Below the pieces are notes generated by a model. The model was given only the letters and a program-made list of their open reading frames with translations. It did no database searches and had not been told where the DNA came from. From Mesostigma viride (Eukaryota; Streptophyta; Mesostigmatophyceae; Mesostigmatales; Mesostigmataceae), in NCBI GenBank assembly GCA_009746045.1, contig RPFO01000154.1:221187-285186 (forward strand): a DNA stretch of 64,000 nucleotides, given 5' to 3'. Positions within the stretch are counted from its first letter, which is position 1. The number at the start of each line of letters is the position of its first letter. Both the position numbers and the translations under genes were made by a program. Shown here piece by piece: positions 17,130 to 29,600 of the stretch.

Positions 17130-18036
17130 GTGCCCACACTCCGCCTCTTGGACGATGCTGAGGTCAACTACCCTCCTTCAGGCCGCTTCAAGCTGCTCGG
17201 CAGTTGGCTTCCCGACTGCGAGGACGACATGACGACACGGATCGGCATGGCGTGGGCACAACTCCATGACCACCGCCGCTGGTGGAGCGACCCCGCCCTA
17301 CCCCGGATCGTCAAGCGTGACCTCTTCAAGGTCGTCATTCTGACGATCCTGACCTACGGCGCCGAGACCTGGACACTGACGCAGGAGCTGGAGCAACGAC
17401 TCGACGGCGCCGTCACCAAGATGCTGCGCAAGCTAGGCCCTTAACATCCCCTTTGGTTTGCACATTAGTAATGAGGATTTGTACGCTGATTTGCCCTATG
17501 TTTCCCACATTCTTAGGCACAGGCGCCTGGGCCTAGCCGGGCACCTGGCCCGCACAGATCAGGTAGATACATCAGATAGACTAGCTGGCACCAAGCCCGC
17601 CCAGCCTGGGCGATATGTCCTCACCTGGCGTGCCCCCGGCCGCGCGCGGCAGGGCCGCCACCCGTGGACTTTTCGTGATAGACTCGGCATGGACATGTGC
17701 TATACACTAGACGTGACGGGCTCACACCAGGGCAGCCTCCTGGTTTGTCTGTAATATGGAGGCAGATGGTGCGCAAGGATAGATGGCAAGTAGTGATGAA
17801 GGAGACCACCCCCAAGTCTGTGGGGGCTCCGCGTGTGACCGTGTTTGGCATTCATAGCGATTCGGGCCGCGGTGCCCACACCCCTATAGCTAGGACCTAG
17901 ATAGCTTACAGCATCCATTCCATCCCATGTTCCCCTCCCGCAGAGGACTTATGCTCACGTGACGCAGTCACGTGTCTATTAATTAATTAATTAATTAATT
18001 AATTAATTAATTAATTAATTAATTAATTAATTAATT
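17130..18036 (+). mobile_element. 5'-truncated LINE A copy nested in LINE A
   Basis: Begins inside the C-terminal coding part (VPTLRLLDDAEVNYP, KLLGSWLPD, ILTYGAETWTL, then GLAGHLARTDQ) and ends in a TTAATTAA tail. It is flanked by GTGAGT at 17124-17129 and 18037-18042, a 6-bp target duplication. Removing it restores the reverse transcriptase frame of the host copy. Confidence 0.9.
17977..18036 (+). repeat. (TTAA)n tail of nested LINE
   Basis: About 15 TTAA units ending the inserted copy. The outer copy ends in a shorter run of the same repeat at about 19425-19443, so (TTAA)n is this family's 3' tail. Confidence 0.95.
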
Positions 18037-19443
18037 GTGAGTTTCCCGCCATCCTGATCTTCGTCGACTTCATCAAGGCTTATGATTCTGTCGTCTGGGA
18101 CGCTCTATGGGCTGTCCTTGCTTGCGCTCGCGTCCCCACTCCCCTGATTACCGTCATCCGCACGCTGTATGAGGGGTCGACCACTTCGGTGCGCACTCAA
18201 CACGGCTTTACCCCGCCATGTCCACTGCAGACCGGTGTCTGGCAGGGTTGCCGGCGTCCTGTCACCATACCTGTTTATTGTTGTAGTGGATTATGTTATG
18301 CGCCAGGCACGTGCTCGCTTTGCTAGCATTGCAGGCCGTGCCCCTGGCCTAGCGATCACGAACGAGCTTGGGGAAGGGGGCCTGACTAACAAGCAGAATT
18401 TACTAGCTGACCTCATTTATGCCGACGACATCACGCTCATCGAGAAGCCGGAGTCTGGGCACCCAACTTTGGCTGGACTGCCTGGCGCTCGAGGCTCGGG
18501 CGGTTGGTCTAGAAATCAGCCCCAAAGCGGAGGCCCTGCCGCCCTTGGCCGTGGCAGGGCCCCCACCCACACTCAATCCGCCTCTTAGACGACACCGAGG
18601 TCGACTACCCTCCTTCAGGCCGCTTCAAGCTGCTCGGCAGTTGGCTTCCCGACTGCGAGGACGACATGACGACACGGATCGGCATGGCGTGGGCACAACT
18701 CCATGACCACCGCCGCTGGTAGAGCAACCCCGCCCTACCCCGGATCGTCAAGCGTGGCCTCTTCAAGGTCGTCATTCTGACGATCCTGACCTATGGCACC
18801 GAGACCTGGACACTGACGCAGGAGCTGGAGCAACGACTCGACGGCGCCGTCACCAAGATGCTGCGCAAGCTAGGCCCTTAACATCCCCTTTGGTTTACAC
18901 ATTAGTAATGAGGATTTGCACGCTGATTTGCCCTATGTTTCCCACATTCTTAGGCTCAGGCGCCTGGGCCTAGCCGGGCACCTGGCCCGCACAGATCAGG
19001 TAGACACATCAGATAGACTAGCTGGCACCAAGCCCGCCCAGCCCAGGTGGGCGTTATGTCCTCACCTGGCGTGCCGCAGCCCGCATGCACGCGGCAGGGC
19101 CGCCACCCGTGGACTTTTCGTGATAGACTCGGCATGGACATGTGCTATACACTAGACGTGACGGGCTCACACCCGGGCAGCCTCCTGGTTTGTCTGTAAT
19201 ATGTATGAGGCAGATGGTACGCAAGGATAGATGGCAAGTAGTGATGAAGGAGACCACCCCCAAGTCTGTGGGGGCTCCGCGTGTGACCGTGTATGGCATT
19301 CATAGCGATTCGGGCCGTGGTGCCCACAACCCTGCAACTAGGACCTAGATAGCTTACACCATCCATTCCATCCAATGTTCCCCTCCCGCAGAGGACTTAT
19401 GCTCACGTGACGCAGTCACGTGTCTATTAATTAATTAATTAAT
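18037..19443 (+). mobile_element. LINE A, 3' part of interrupted copy
   Basis: Carries the RT palm: FVDFIKAYDSV (motif A), TGVWQGCVLSPYLFIVV across a small frameshift near 18245, and LLADLIYADDITL (motif C with YADD, about 18412-18434). Frames then break, and the C-terminal part repeats the nested copy (KLLGSWLPD, TYGTETWTL, GLAGHLARTDQ) to the (TTAA)n tail. A stop in DHRRW*SN near 18721 and other breaks make it inactive. Confidence 0.88.
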
Positions 19444-19689
19444 CCACCCCATAATCATTTCCATGAGGCCTTATGCTCACATGCCGCAGTCATCAGTGCA
19501 CGTGTGAATTCATTATGGCCTCCCTACTTGGCAGTGTCGAGAGGGATGGGTGTCTCTGCCCTCCTTGCTGTGTAGCAACCAGGGATTATAAAAGCACTTT
19601 ACTTATGTACGTGTTATTGTGCTCTGTGACTCCCCAAAGGGGAGCGAGTGTTGGATTAGTTAATTACTAGGTGTGAGAATCAATCAATC

Positions 19690-20130
19690 GGTAATTTACA
19701 ATAATTTACACGTAGACTGCATCACGTGAGCATAAGTCCGTTAGCATAGGGTGTGAGAAGGTAAATCATTTATCAGCATACAAATCCTCATGGCTACAAC
19801 GTGCAGACTGTATGGAGCGATTCAGTGCCCTACGTAACATCTTGGTGACAGCTCCTGTGTCAGCGTCCATGCCTCCCCGCCATGTAGGTAACGACTGTCA
19901 GAATGACGACCTTGAACAGGTTGCGCTTGACAATCATGGGCACCGCGGGGGTGCTCGATCCACCAGCGGCGGTGCTCGTGAATATGCCCCCACGCCATGC
20001 CCATCTGAGTTTTCAAGTCATCTTCCCTGTCGGGAAGCCAGGTGCCGAGCAGTTTTGAGCTATCGGTGGGAGGGTACTGTACTGAGGTGTCATCTACTAA
20101 AGGCGAAGGTCGGGGCGGGGGCCCGCCAGA
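19690..20130 (-). mobile_element. inverted LINE A fragment
   Basis: On the minus strand it reads KLLGTWLPDREDDLKTQMGM followed by AWGHIHEHRRWW and EAWTLTQEL, a diverged copy of the same C-terminal region. The 3' side (about 19710) has the reverse complement of the family's TCACGTGA-rich tail. Confidence 0.8.
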
Positions 20131-20535
20131 CCGACGGCCAGGGCCTTATTAGGGTTGGGGGTGATTTTTAAACCAACCGCTCGGGCCTCCAGAGCAAAAC
20201 TGAGTATACAGCTAGCCAGAGCTGGGAAGAAGCAGGCGACTCGAGGAGTGTATTCAATCAGCTCATCAATCAGCTAACCCCACGGGGATCATGGACCACA
20301 ACCAATCATGAGGGTCCTACATGACTGCAAAAAGTCAACTCAGGTCTCTGAGTACCACAGGTCTCTGACAATTTCAAACCTTATACTACTATAATTTTCT
20401 CAAAACTTGTCCAAAATCCCTGGAATGAAAGCCAAACATTAGCACAACACTGGATTTAACAACTGAAACACTCCTGGTTGTTACAGAAAGATACCTTGGT
20501 AATGCACAGGGTTTACCTACTGGACCAACTGATAT

Positions 20536-20693
20536 TTAAGGAACTTTGCACACGTCAGCTTCCTCATCACAAATCTCGCCGAATCGGCACAGTAAAATAT
20601 CTGGCTCACTGACGCATTTCCCATCACGGCATTTGTCAAGTGTGCAGAACTGGCCATCGTTGCAATCCGCGTTCAGCAAGCACTGAGCAGAAT
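20536..20693 (-). CDS. last exon: Cys-rich C-terminus
   Basis: Follows the acceptor TTGTGCAG. It reads [20 protein letters not shown], then [10 protein letters not shown] and [12 protein letters not shown], then TAA. The spacing of Cys and Asp/Asn ([12 protein letters not shown]) resembles short Cys-rich repeats that often follow this propeller domain in secreted bacterial proteins (family resemblance from memory). Phase 1 entry matches the previous exon. Confidence 0.82.
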
Positions 20694-23600
20694 CTGCACA
20701 AGCATACAATAGAGTAAAACCAGTGCCATGCCATGCCATGCCACGCCACGCCACGCCACGCCACGCCACGCCACGCCACGCCACGCCACGCCACGCCACG
20801 CCACGCCACGCCACGCCACGCCACGCCACGCCACGCCACGCCACGCCACGCCACGCCACGCCGCGCCGCGCCGCGCCGCGCCGCGCCACGCCACGCCACG
20901 CCACGCCACGCCACGCCACGCCACGCCACGCCACGCCACGCCACGCCACGCCACGCCACGCCACGCCACGCCACGCCACGCCACGCCACGCTACACCACA
21001 TCATGCCATGCCATGCAGGGCCATGCCCAAACAGCAAATGACAAAGAGTAAGCGCAAGCTAATGCAGACAAAATGCGTAATGTCTAAACATTTGATGCAG
21101 TCCCCTTGTTGCCCAGTCATGCAGCCATTGATGTAGCTACGTTCAAGAGCAGCACAACGTCATGGGCCTTTGGCAGAAAATTGCCATTCAGGAAAGGCTA
21201 TCGCACATTGGCCATAAGACTCCACTTGTCCTGCCCACCCTCAGCAAACGATCTGCCCACCGATTCCAAGTTTCCAATTAACTGTCAGTAAAGCCAACAT
21301 GCTGTTACGCAATTCGAGTTTCCACAACCAAGTCGGCTGGCAGCTCATGGCCTGCCTTATCTTTGCTTCAACTTAGTTTTAATAAGCAGCTTGGAGACTT
21401 CTGGCGGTACCAACAAACAGAGGATCATTCCCACAGAGGGTCGTTGCCAGATGATGAGCCCAAAGACTTGGCCAGGATTCGACCAATACTTGGCAGGACG
21501 TGATGACAGGCAGACAATTACAGGTAGAAGTGTAACAATACAAAGAGGCCTTTTGTCACATACGAGCATTTGTCACATAGATGCCAAACATGTTGTCAGC
21601 AGGCATTGCGACCAGATTTGAGATGGTACACTCGCCACAAGCCATGATGGTCGAAGCCCGCTAGCGACCATGCACGCAGAGACTTGCCTGTGCACCGAGC
21701 AAAGTTGACAGCACCGAGGTAGGTGGCGGAGCGGCTCGTCTGCGTCTCCCAGGGCCCCAGGAAGAAAAACTTGCAACCGTCCACGGGGTCTACCGCCATG
21801 GCACTGCGGCCGCCGAAACTGGACGTGGCCGATGCTAACGTGCCGGCCACCAGCAGCGTCTCGGGACTTGGCATGGTCCCGTAGGGGGCAAAGCGACCTC
21901 TGCCGGTATAGTACAGGCTTGGATATGTGCTGTTGCTGGCATCCACCACAGAATAGCTGAGCACGATGTCTCCTGATTGGTCCATTGCCGCGCTGCCCTG
22001 CCAGCGATTCTTGTTGTCAGAGGGTGTGACGCCATCCTGTACTCGCTCCCAGGGACCCAGCGCGCCTGATGCATTGATGGTCCGCTGAAGCTCCACCCAC
22101 ATGATGGCACCCTGCACAGGCGGTACAGGAAGCGTGCCAGCGCACTACAGCCGAACATTTACTTTATGAGTACCAGAAACTCTATAAGAACTACTGCTAG
22201 TATGTGCCAGCCCATTATGGCACGACGTGCAGTGGCAGTTGATTACCAAAATGTTATTCCAGCCTTCTCAGACCATTACCCATGCATTGTCACGCTGCCC
22301 CACCACACCCAGGCACCACGGGGCCCAGGCATCCCTCGCCTCAATAAAATTCTTCTACAAGACAATCAGTTTTATTTTGAGATCATGCAGCGTTGGAGCA
22401 ATTGGCGAACTCACAAGGATAGCTACACTGACTGCTGCACGTGGATGCAGGAAGGCCTAGCCAAAATGCTAGAATATTCACATACCTACTCCCTAAACGT
22501 ACGTCGCGAGAAAGGACGCGCATACCGAATTCACCAACGCATAGTCAACAAGCTACAGCTGAAACCCCACCTAAAGCACTACGAACAAGCTCGACTTCAA
22601 AGTTCACAAACTGAACTCGACAAACTCCGTTTTGAAAGACACGCCCTAGCTTTAGACTCTGAAAATCTGTGGTGGCATCAGGTAGGCGAACGCATGACAA
22701 AAGATTTTTTCGCACTTATTCCACCACTAAAATCCAACTCAATCATTTCAGAAATCCAGGATGAACAAGGCACACACACGGCCACAACCCCCATCCTAGA
22801 AAGTGGACATCGTTTCTACACCTCGCTGTTCCAAAATGAACCCAACCCCGAAGCCGACGCGGCCATAGCAAAAATTTTACAAGCTATCCCACGCCGCCTC
22901 ACACTTGCGCAACAACACCAACTAGACCAAACCCCCTCCATGGAGGAGGCTACTAATGCCATGCAAAACATCCGGACCGGTAGTGCCCCAGGGGTGGATG
23001 GGCTTCCCATCGAGTTTTGGAAAACTTTTTGGTCCCTTTTACACGTAGATTTCTATCAATGCATACTAGAAATCTGGCAACATGGACAAATTACGGGTCA
23101 ATGGGCCGAAACAGCCCTCATTTTATTGTTCAAAAAGGGTGACAAAACACAGTGGAAAAATTACCGGCCAATACGCCTCCTTACGGTTGCGTACAAAATC
23201 ATTAGCAAGATAATTCAGCAAAGGCTCTACTCTGTTCTCGACTGCCTTATAGGCCCGGAGCAAGTAGGCTTCCGTGCTAACCTCCATATCAACGATAGCA
23301 TCACCCTCATAATGGACATAGTAGAGAAGGCATGGCGCGACGACATTGCTGGCTTTATCCTCTTTTGGGACTTTGAAAAAGCGTTTGACCGCATGTGCTG
23401 GGCATACCTCCGACACATATTGATCGGCTTAGGGTTTGGCCCACGCATCCTAACGGTCATCATGGGAATGATCAAATCGCTAACCTGGTACATCCTTATC
23501 AACGGTCACAAATCTGCACTTGGCCACAGCTCAAGATCCCTCCCCCAAGGAGATTGTATGTCCCCCATCTTGTTCCTACTGGCACACGCAGGATTGTTTT

Positions 23601-26600
23601 GGCTCCACCAGCACGACCCTCGTCTGCAGGGCTTCCCGCTTGCAGGCAGTGCCAAAGGTATTGTACAGATAGCCTATGTGGATGACACCACCAATGTTTG
23701 CATCTCTCTACAGGAAGTGAATGCTGTCTTGGAAAATATCAACACGTACTCTGTGGCCTCACAACAACGTTGTAATGTGCAAAAGTCCACGGGACTGCAC
23801 ATCGGCAAACCCAACCCATCTCGGATAAACCCCTCTCACCTGGCCATGACATGGGTCAAACCAGGTGAACACCATCTTTTGCACAATTGCCCCATTGGCT
23901 GCACGCCAGAGGGACGTTTGGCTGAACATCGTGCGTTTTTATATGACGAAACCAACCACGTGGGCAAACTTGCAGGAGTGCTCCTCACGGCAGGGCGGTG
24001 GGGTGGCGTCCAGCGGATGAGCTTACGAGGAAAAGCACTGATCGTCAACCAACTCTTGTTCTCCAAGGTTTTATACTACTGTCTGGCACACCCTCCCAAC
24101 GATCATACCATACAGCTTATCCAACGCATCGGCAGCAATTTGTTTGGAAACAGAAAGGTTTGATATCTCACACGGTACATGGTTGGATCAGCCGGGATAT
24201 GTCCTTTATGTCATGGTTGCACGGTGGTCTAGGGCTACACAACATACAATGGCGCTTGTGGTCGATGTATGCTAAACAAGTGATCAGCGTGTACATGGAA
24301 GTGAACACGCACCCTGGCTGCCTGTTGGCAAAAGAGTCTCTCTCCGCTATTTACACCCATGCTAATGGCACATCATGGCACCTTGACGCTGGAGTACTTG
24401 GCTGCACACTGATATCATACAAGGGGCTCCCCTGGTACTGGTCGCGCCTATGGTTAGGTTATCACAAGCTCAAACCTGGGCGCCTCGTTTTTCCCACCAC
24501 TCGTGAGGAGGTTGCACGACAGATTCTTTATTTCAATGATTTGATCGTGGACAATGCGCGCAAGCCCTTGGGCACGTTACATGGGCACAACCCTTATGCT
24601 GGCTTCCTGTGCGCATCACCCCCTGTTCTGAGAGTGCTCGATCTCTACGCGTGGCAGGGGGACAGATATCGGTTACGGGCATACACTGAAGTTAATGCTT
24701 GGGTGCAAAACATGCCATCGCTACACGCTTGGAACACCCTCATCCAGGCCATCCCAGCTACATGGCATGCTCTGATGATGGCCCCACGCAAGGCCCTCCA
24801 ACCGGGTGATTGGATCAGTTTTTACCCAGACGGGATCACATCCACATGCAAAGGTCTGGTCCGGGGAGTGTTGCCTCCGGCCGGAATTCAAGTCCAAGTG
24901 GCCGACACCCTTCCAGGCCACAATGGTTGCCTCAATCAGTTGGCGACATTATGTGTCTGTCTTCCAGCCCACCAATGTCACCGTATCCGGATGGTCCCGT
25001 GGTTAGTATCAAGGTCCTGCATGTTCCAGCCGGACCCCACGACCCCGGCGGAGGCCATCACTTGGTTACACGTAGGCAATACGAGATTGGATACTTTACC
25101 ATTGGACCCCCTGGAATTTGGCTGGACCCTGACCAAGGGGATGTCTAGGATCAGCAAATGTCTTTACGAGTACACGGCAGAATGGGGTTATGACATTTTA
25201 TTGCACGAGAACCATAAGCTCCACCCTGGCCGCCCACGATGGGGCTTTCAATGGCCTGGATACAGTTGGATTAAACTTATCACCCTGGCGGTCGATCACC
25301 CTTTGGTGGACCGCAGAGCGACCGACATTCAACATCTTTTACTGCACAGAGCCATCGGGGTAAACGCGACCCTCAGCAGCCGGTTTCACCACGATGCGAC
25401 ATGCCTGTGCACCTTCCCTTCGGAAACAATTGAGCACCGCTTTCTCTACTGCCAAGTGAGCGGGGTGTGGCAATGGTTGTTTAACGTATGGTCCGCATGG
25501 ACCGCGCTACCACATTCCACATTAACGCTATCCGTGCGTTGTATCATATTCGGTATGGCGGGGACCCCCGGGGAGGAGTTATCCGACAGTCAACTAGCCT
25601 GGGTATGGCTCCGAACTAATATGCTATATGCGATCTGGACTATCCGGAACGAGACGGTTTTCAAAGTGCGGCACGAATACACCAAAGCCGCCGTGGTGAG
25701 ACGGTTTATCTTCCTCTGGAACTCAGCAATGCGTTGCGCTTGGCTCTTGGCGCAAGAACAATACAAGGTGTGGGACCCCGGGCCCAACAATGACAGGCCC
25801 AGCCCCTTGGAGCTCTTCCATGCTCTCCTGGGACGCAACAGGGTGTTTACTTGCATTCCTCACGGTGACCTTACGCGCGTCACTTGGCTCCCCTGGTCAC
25901 ATAATGCTCCTTTCTAAACCTTTCACCTATCACACTACCCTCAGTGGGTAACCAGCTGGTCGATACGTGGTACCTCTTAACCTAACGATATTCCTATTGG
26001 TTAATAAAAAATACCCATTTACCCGGAAAATTACCAAAATGTTATTAACGTATGGTACCGTAGTGTAAGAGAATCAAGCTCCGGAGAAAAACAGTTTTTG
26101 GTTGCCAGCCTCGTGGCATAGCGGCCCTTCCTCTCCATTTCGCACTTTTAGAGTTATCTCAAAAACAAAACAAACAGGATGACATCATTGTCACTGAAAT
26201 GCAGGATCCCTTCAGAGGTTGCTTGTTTGCTGCCCCGACGCATGCACGAAAGGTCATCACCAGCATAGCCAGCACACTGCGCACCAGTGCATACATACAA
26301 GTAGGTAGTCTTATGCAACTACAACAATACAAGTATATGCACACACACAATAATAGTGTAATATTGAAATACGGCACATCTACATGTATGTTAGCTGCAT
26401 ACATACAAATTGAACAAATCTCGAATGATTCAAACTTGCGAGCAGACACCGACCGGCACCACTCACCCTATCATTTCCGCCATTCACGGTGAATGTGGCC
26501 AGCAGCGAGTCGCGGTCGATAAAGCTGCGATACAGAACCCGCGACAGAATCCCATTCTGGTATGTGCTTAACCGTGTGGCACTCCCCGGCTGCGCAAAGC

Positions 26601-29600
26601 AAGCGCTGTCTGCAGAACTGCCACAAAGGGTAGCATTGAATTCCGAGATCCTGATGTTGGCAACCCGAGTCAGTTGAGCCGCGGTGGCGTTGTCAAACCC
26701 GGGGCACAACTCCCACACCTCCATGAAATCCGCCGCGCGATCCGGCGATTGTGAATGCACATCGTCGTCCGCCGGGCGAGCAAACAGCCCACAAAAAGAC
26801 CCTGCCCTGGGGCTCCCAGCCAGGTGTCCTGGCATCAAGCCCTGCAGCGTAAGGCCTGCCAACGCTGGCGCCTGCAACCTAACCATAGGTCGAAGGACCC
26901 CCCCCGTTATTAGCCGTGCCCGGTCCAAGGCATATACGGCCGGCGGGTTTTCGGTCGTCCCGAAGTAATATGCATCCGGCATGACGGCCATAGCGATTTC
27001 GCCTGGGTTCCCTGGCAGGGCAATGGTGTGCCCTCGGTAAAGCAGGCCGTAGGGTATGCCTGTGAGAGACATGATCAAGCACAAGAAGTAACCGCCCGTG
27101 GTGGCATTACGTGCCAACTCCATGATCAGCCATCGATCTGCCAGGTGGTCATAGACGTTGTTGGGGGCGCCCACAAAGGGGCCCGTTCGGCAGATGGTGT
27201 TGGAGCGGTGGAACTGGGTCAGGAAGGACTGCTTGACCTGCAGCCACGGCTGCTTAATGTACACCCGGTAGAACGCCCGCCCAAATGAAGACCTCACGAC
27301 GGTCATGAGATGGTTGGGCCCCACAGCAAGAGCAGGGGCCGCTGGGATGCCTCCAAAGCCACGTTCGCTGTAGGCCAGGGTGCGGGGATTGAGGAAGCCA
27401 CCGGCTGCATGAGAGGGCACATCATATCAACAAATGCGAAAATGGTTGGCATGCCAGGGTGGATAAGAAAAAATTCAAATCACCGAGTCATACATGGGCA
27501 AAGGCACCTTGTCAAGATGCACATGCGCGAGGATTGCCTGCGCTTGGGGGCACAGGGAACTACCAGAGCCTCCGGTATTTTCAGACATGCCACAGCACAA
27601 ATGCTTTGACCAAGCCATGCATACTTTGAAGGCCCTAACTAAAAATGTGCAGTAGTATGCGAACAGAGAAAGCAAAAGAAGCAGGTATTATGAATATCTA
27701 GTTATGAATTCCGTGGCCCCAACCTAAAATTAGCAAAGATATAAATAGGAGTAGGCATGCAACAATGCACATTATATTATAAAATGGCGAGTATGGAGTA
27801 CAAGAGGTTCCACCGTTAGTTTCCATAGCTTGCCAACAAACGTGGGAGTGATAGGACAGTAATAACAACATTTGATTTTCTCCGTTCCCACCGCGACCCA
27901 CCCATGAGACCCCATCGCACCTCCCTCAGTGCACTCCTCCTGACCTTTTATAAACTTGGACCTGAAAACAGGCACACCGAACCGGTCACTAGCTCGGCTA
28001 ACGCCCACATATATGTGGCACAATTGTCAAGAACCACATTGTGTGCAAGAACTTAATTGTGATCATGTCGTGGGAGTCACTCACCAGCTCGGTTGTGGTA
28101 CCAACTTCCAAACGGGCGTGCGAGAAAGGTTCTAATGCCGTATGTGACGTCTCGGAGTAAGTGCTCTGTCAGACATCGAATGGCAAAAGGATCCACAAGG
28201 TTACATGACACTTGCGCAATGTCACATTGCCCTTAACAAGCCTCCACTCTGCACACCTTGCCCCATGACAGCAAGACAAGGCATGTTCACTTTCAAGGGT
28301 GACATTATCGCAGTGGCAACTGCTAACGTTGTTGTACCAGGAATGTAGTAGACCCCCCAGATTGAACGTTAATTCCTGCAGACGCACCTAGAATGGCTTC
28401 CAGCGTAGCAACCCCACTGGTCAGGTTCGGCGAGCTGGTCGCATTTACTCCGGAGCACGCCTTCATGGCATTCAAATAGTTCTGCACGGGGCATTCCCCG
28501 ACGGTCGCCACCCGGCACTCGGTCAAAGCCTGCAGGCCGAGCACGCCTGAGGAGACGCGTGACGTGAGGAGCACTTGCATGACCTTCTCGAGACACGGGC
28601 AGCAGGGGCGGTCCAACGGGCCGACGCCGCAGGAGCTGCTTGGACAGCCCGTTGCCTCGTCGTGGAAGTAGTTGGGGAAGTCACAGGCCGGGTCGTCATT
28701 GATGACAGAGATCAAGTCATAGGAGAGATCGTAGCCCACGTCATCCCCGCATGTGGCGGGGTTTGGAGGTGGGGGAGGAGCTGCAGCGTGGCCAGTGCAA
28801 GCAAGCAGGGTTTAATGCATACGCATGACAACCCAGGGAAAAAAGTATATCACTGTGAGCCATACGAGCACTGATACAGTACAGCTGGTCTGTCATCCAT
28901 TTGCACCGTCAGGGAGACAGGGCCAAGGGTAATTGAATATCATACATTAGGGTCCACCAATGCCAGCCAGCTCAACATGACAGACAGTGACCCCAACGAT
29001 GCCCGGCAAAATCTTCCCGCATCACACCAACAAGGCATTGAAAGGCGCTGAGGCTGAGGGAAGAGATGCGGCAGGTGGCAACACAATGCTATCACGGAGA
29101 CGATGCAGCCATCATATGCAGGATCTCAGAAATTCCACGCAGCATCAAAGTCATGCAGTGCCACATGAAATTTTAGTCTGTATGAGGCCACAACATTAAA
29201 TACAGAAAGTGGGGGTGGGCAGCCAAAGCAGCGCCAAGCAGAGGGCAAACCGTTGGTAATGGACAAAGCGATGTAGTTTCAAAAGGGTAAGCTGGGCGGA
29301 CTGGCCTTCGAGTCGAAGAGATATCTCCAAACGCAAACAGTGTGTGCTTTGCTTGGCAAATGCGCAATTTATCGAGGTTGCCGTTTGACACTGCCTCCTC
29401 AGTAACTGGTTACAGTTTTTTCCCCAACAGGCAACACGGATCAAAGGGAGAAAGATCCTGCCATCAACTGGCAGCCTTGTTAAGCGAGCAGGCGAGCGCC
29501 TTACAGGAGTGTGGAAATGTAGATTGCCATGCTACCAGTCGCGATCAGACCCAGCTTGGTCAGCTTTCCTTGTCTACGTTACCCCTTCTGCCTCTCAGTC

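Larger units (their letters stand above)
22259..26029 (+). mobile_element. L1-type LINE inserted in the gene's intron
   Basis: Flanked by ATTACCAAAATGTTATT at 22242-22258 and 26030-26046, a 17-bp target duplication. The copy is 5'-truncated: it begins at the last endonuclease motif (FSDHYPC) and carries the reverse transcriptase and the C-terminal zinc region. It lies antisense to the host gene, in the phase 0 intron between the two propeller exons, so the host coding sequence is spared. Confidence 0.93.

Noticed and set aside
20536-21136. Met-Ala-Trp-Arg-Gly and Ala-Thr-Pro-Arg-His repeat proteins
   Set aside because: Products of the CCACG satellite. Only the last 158 bp (20536-20693) is a real exon, defined by its acceptor and Cys pattern.
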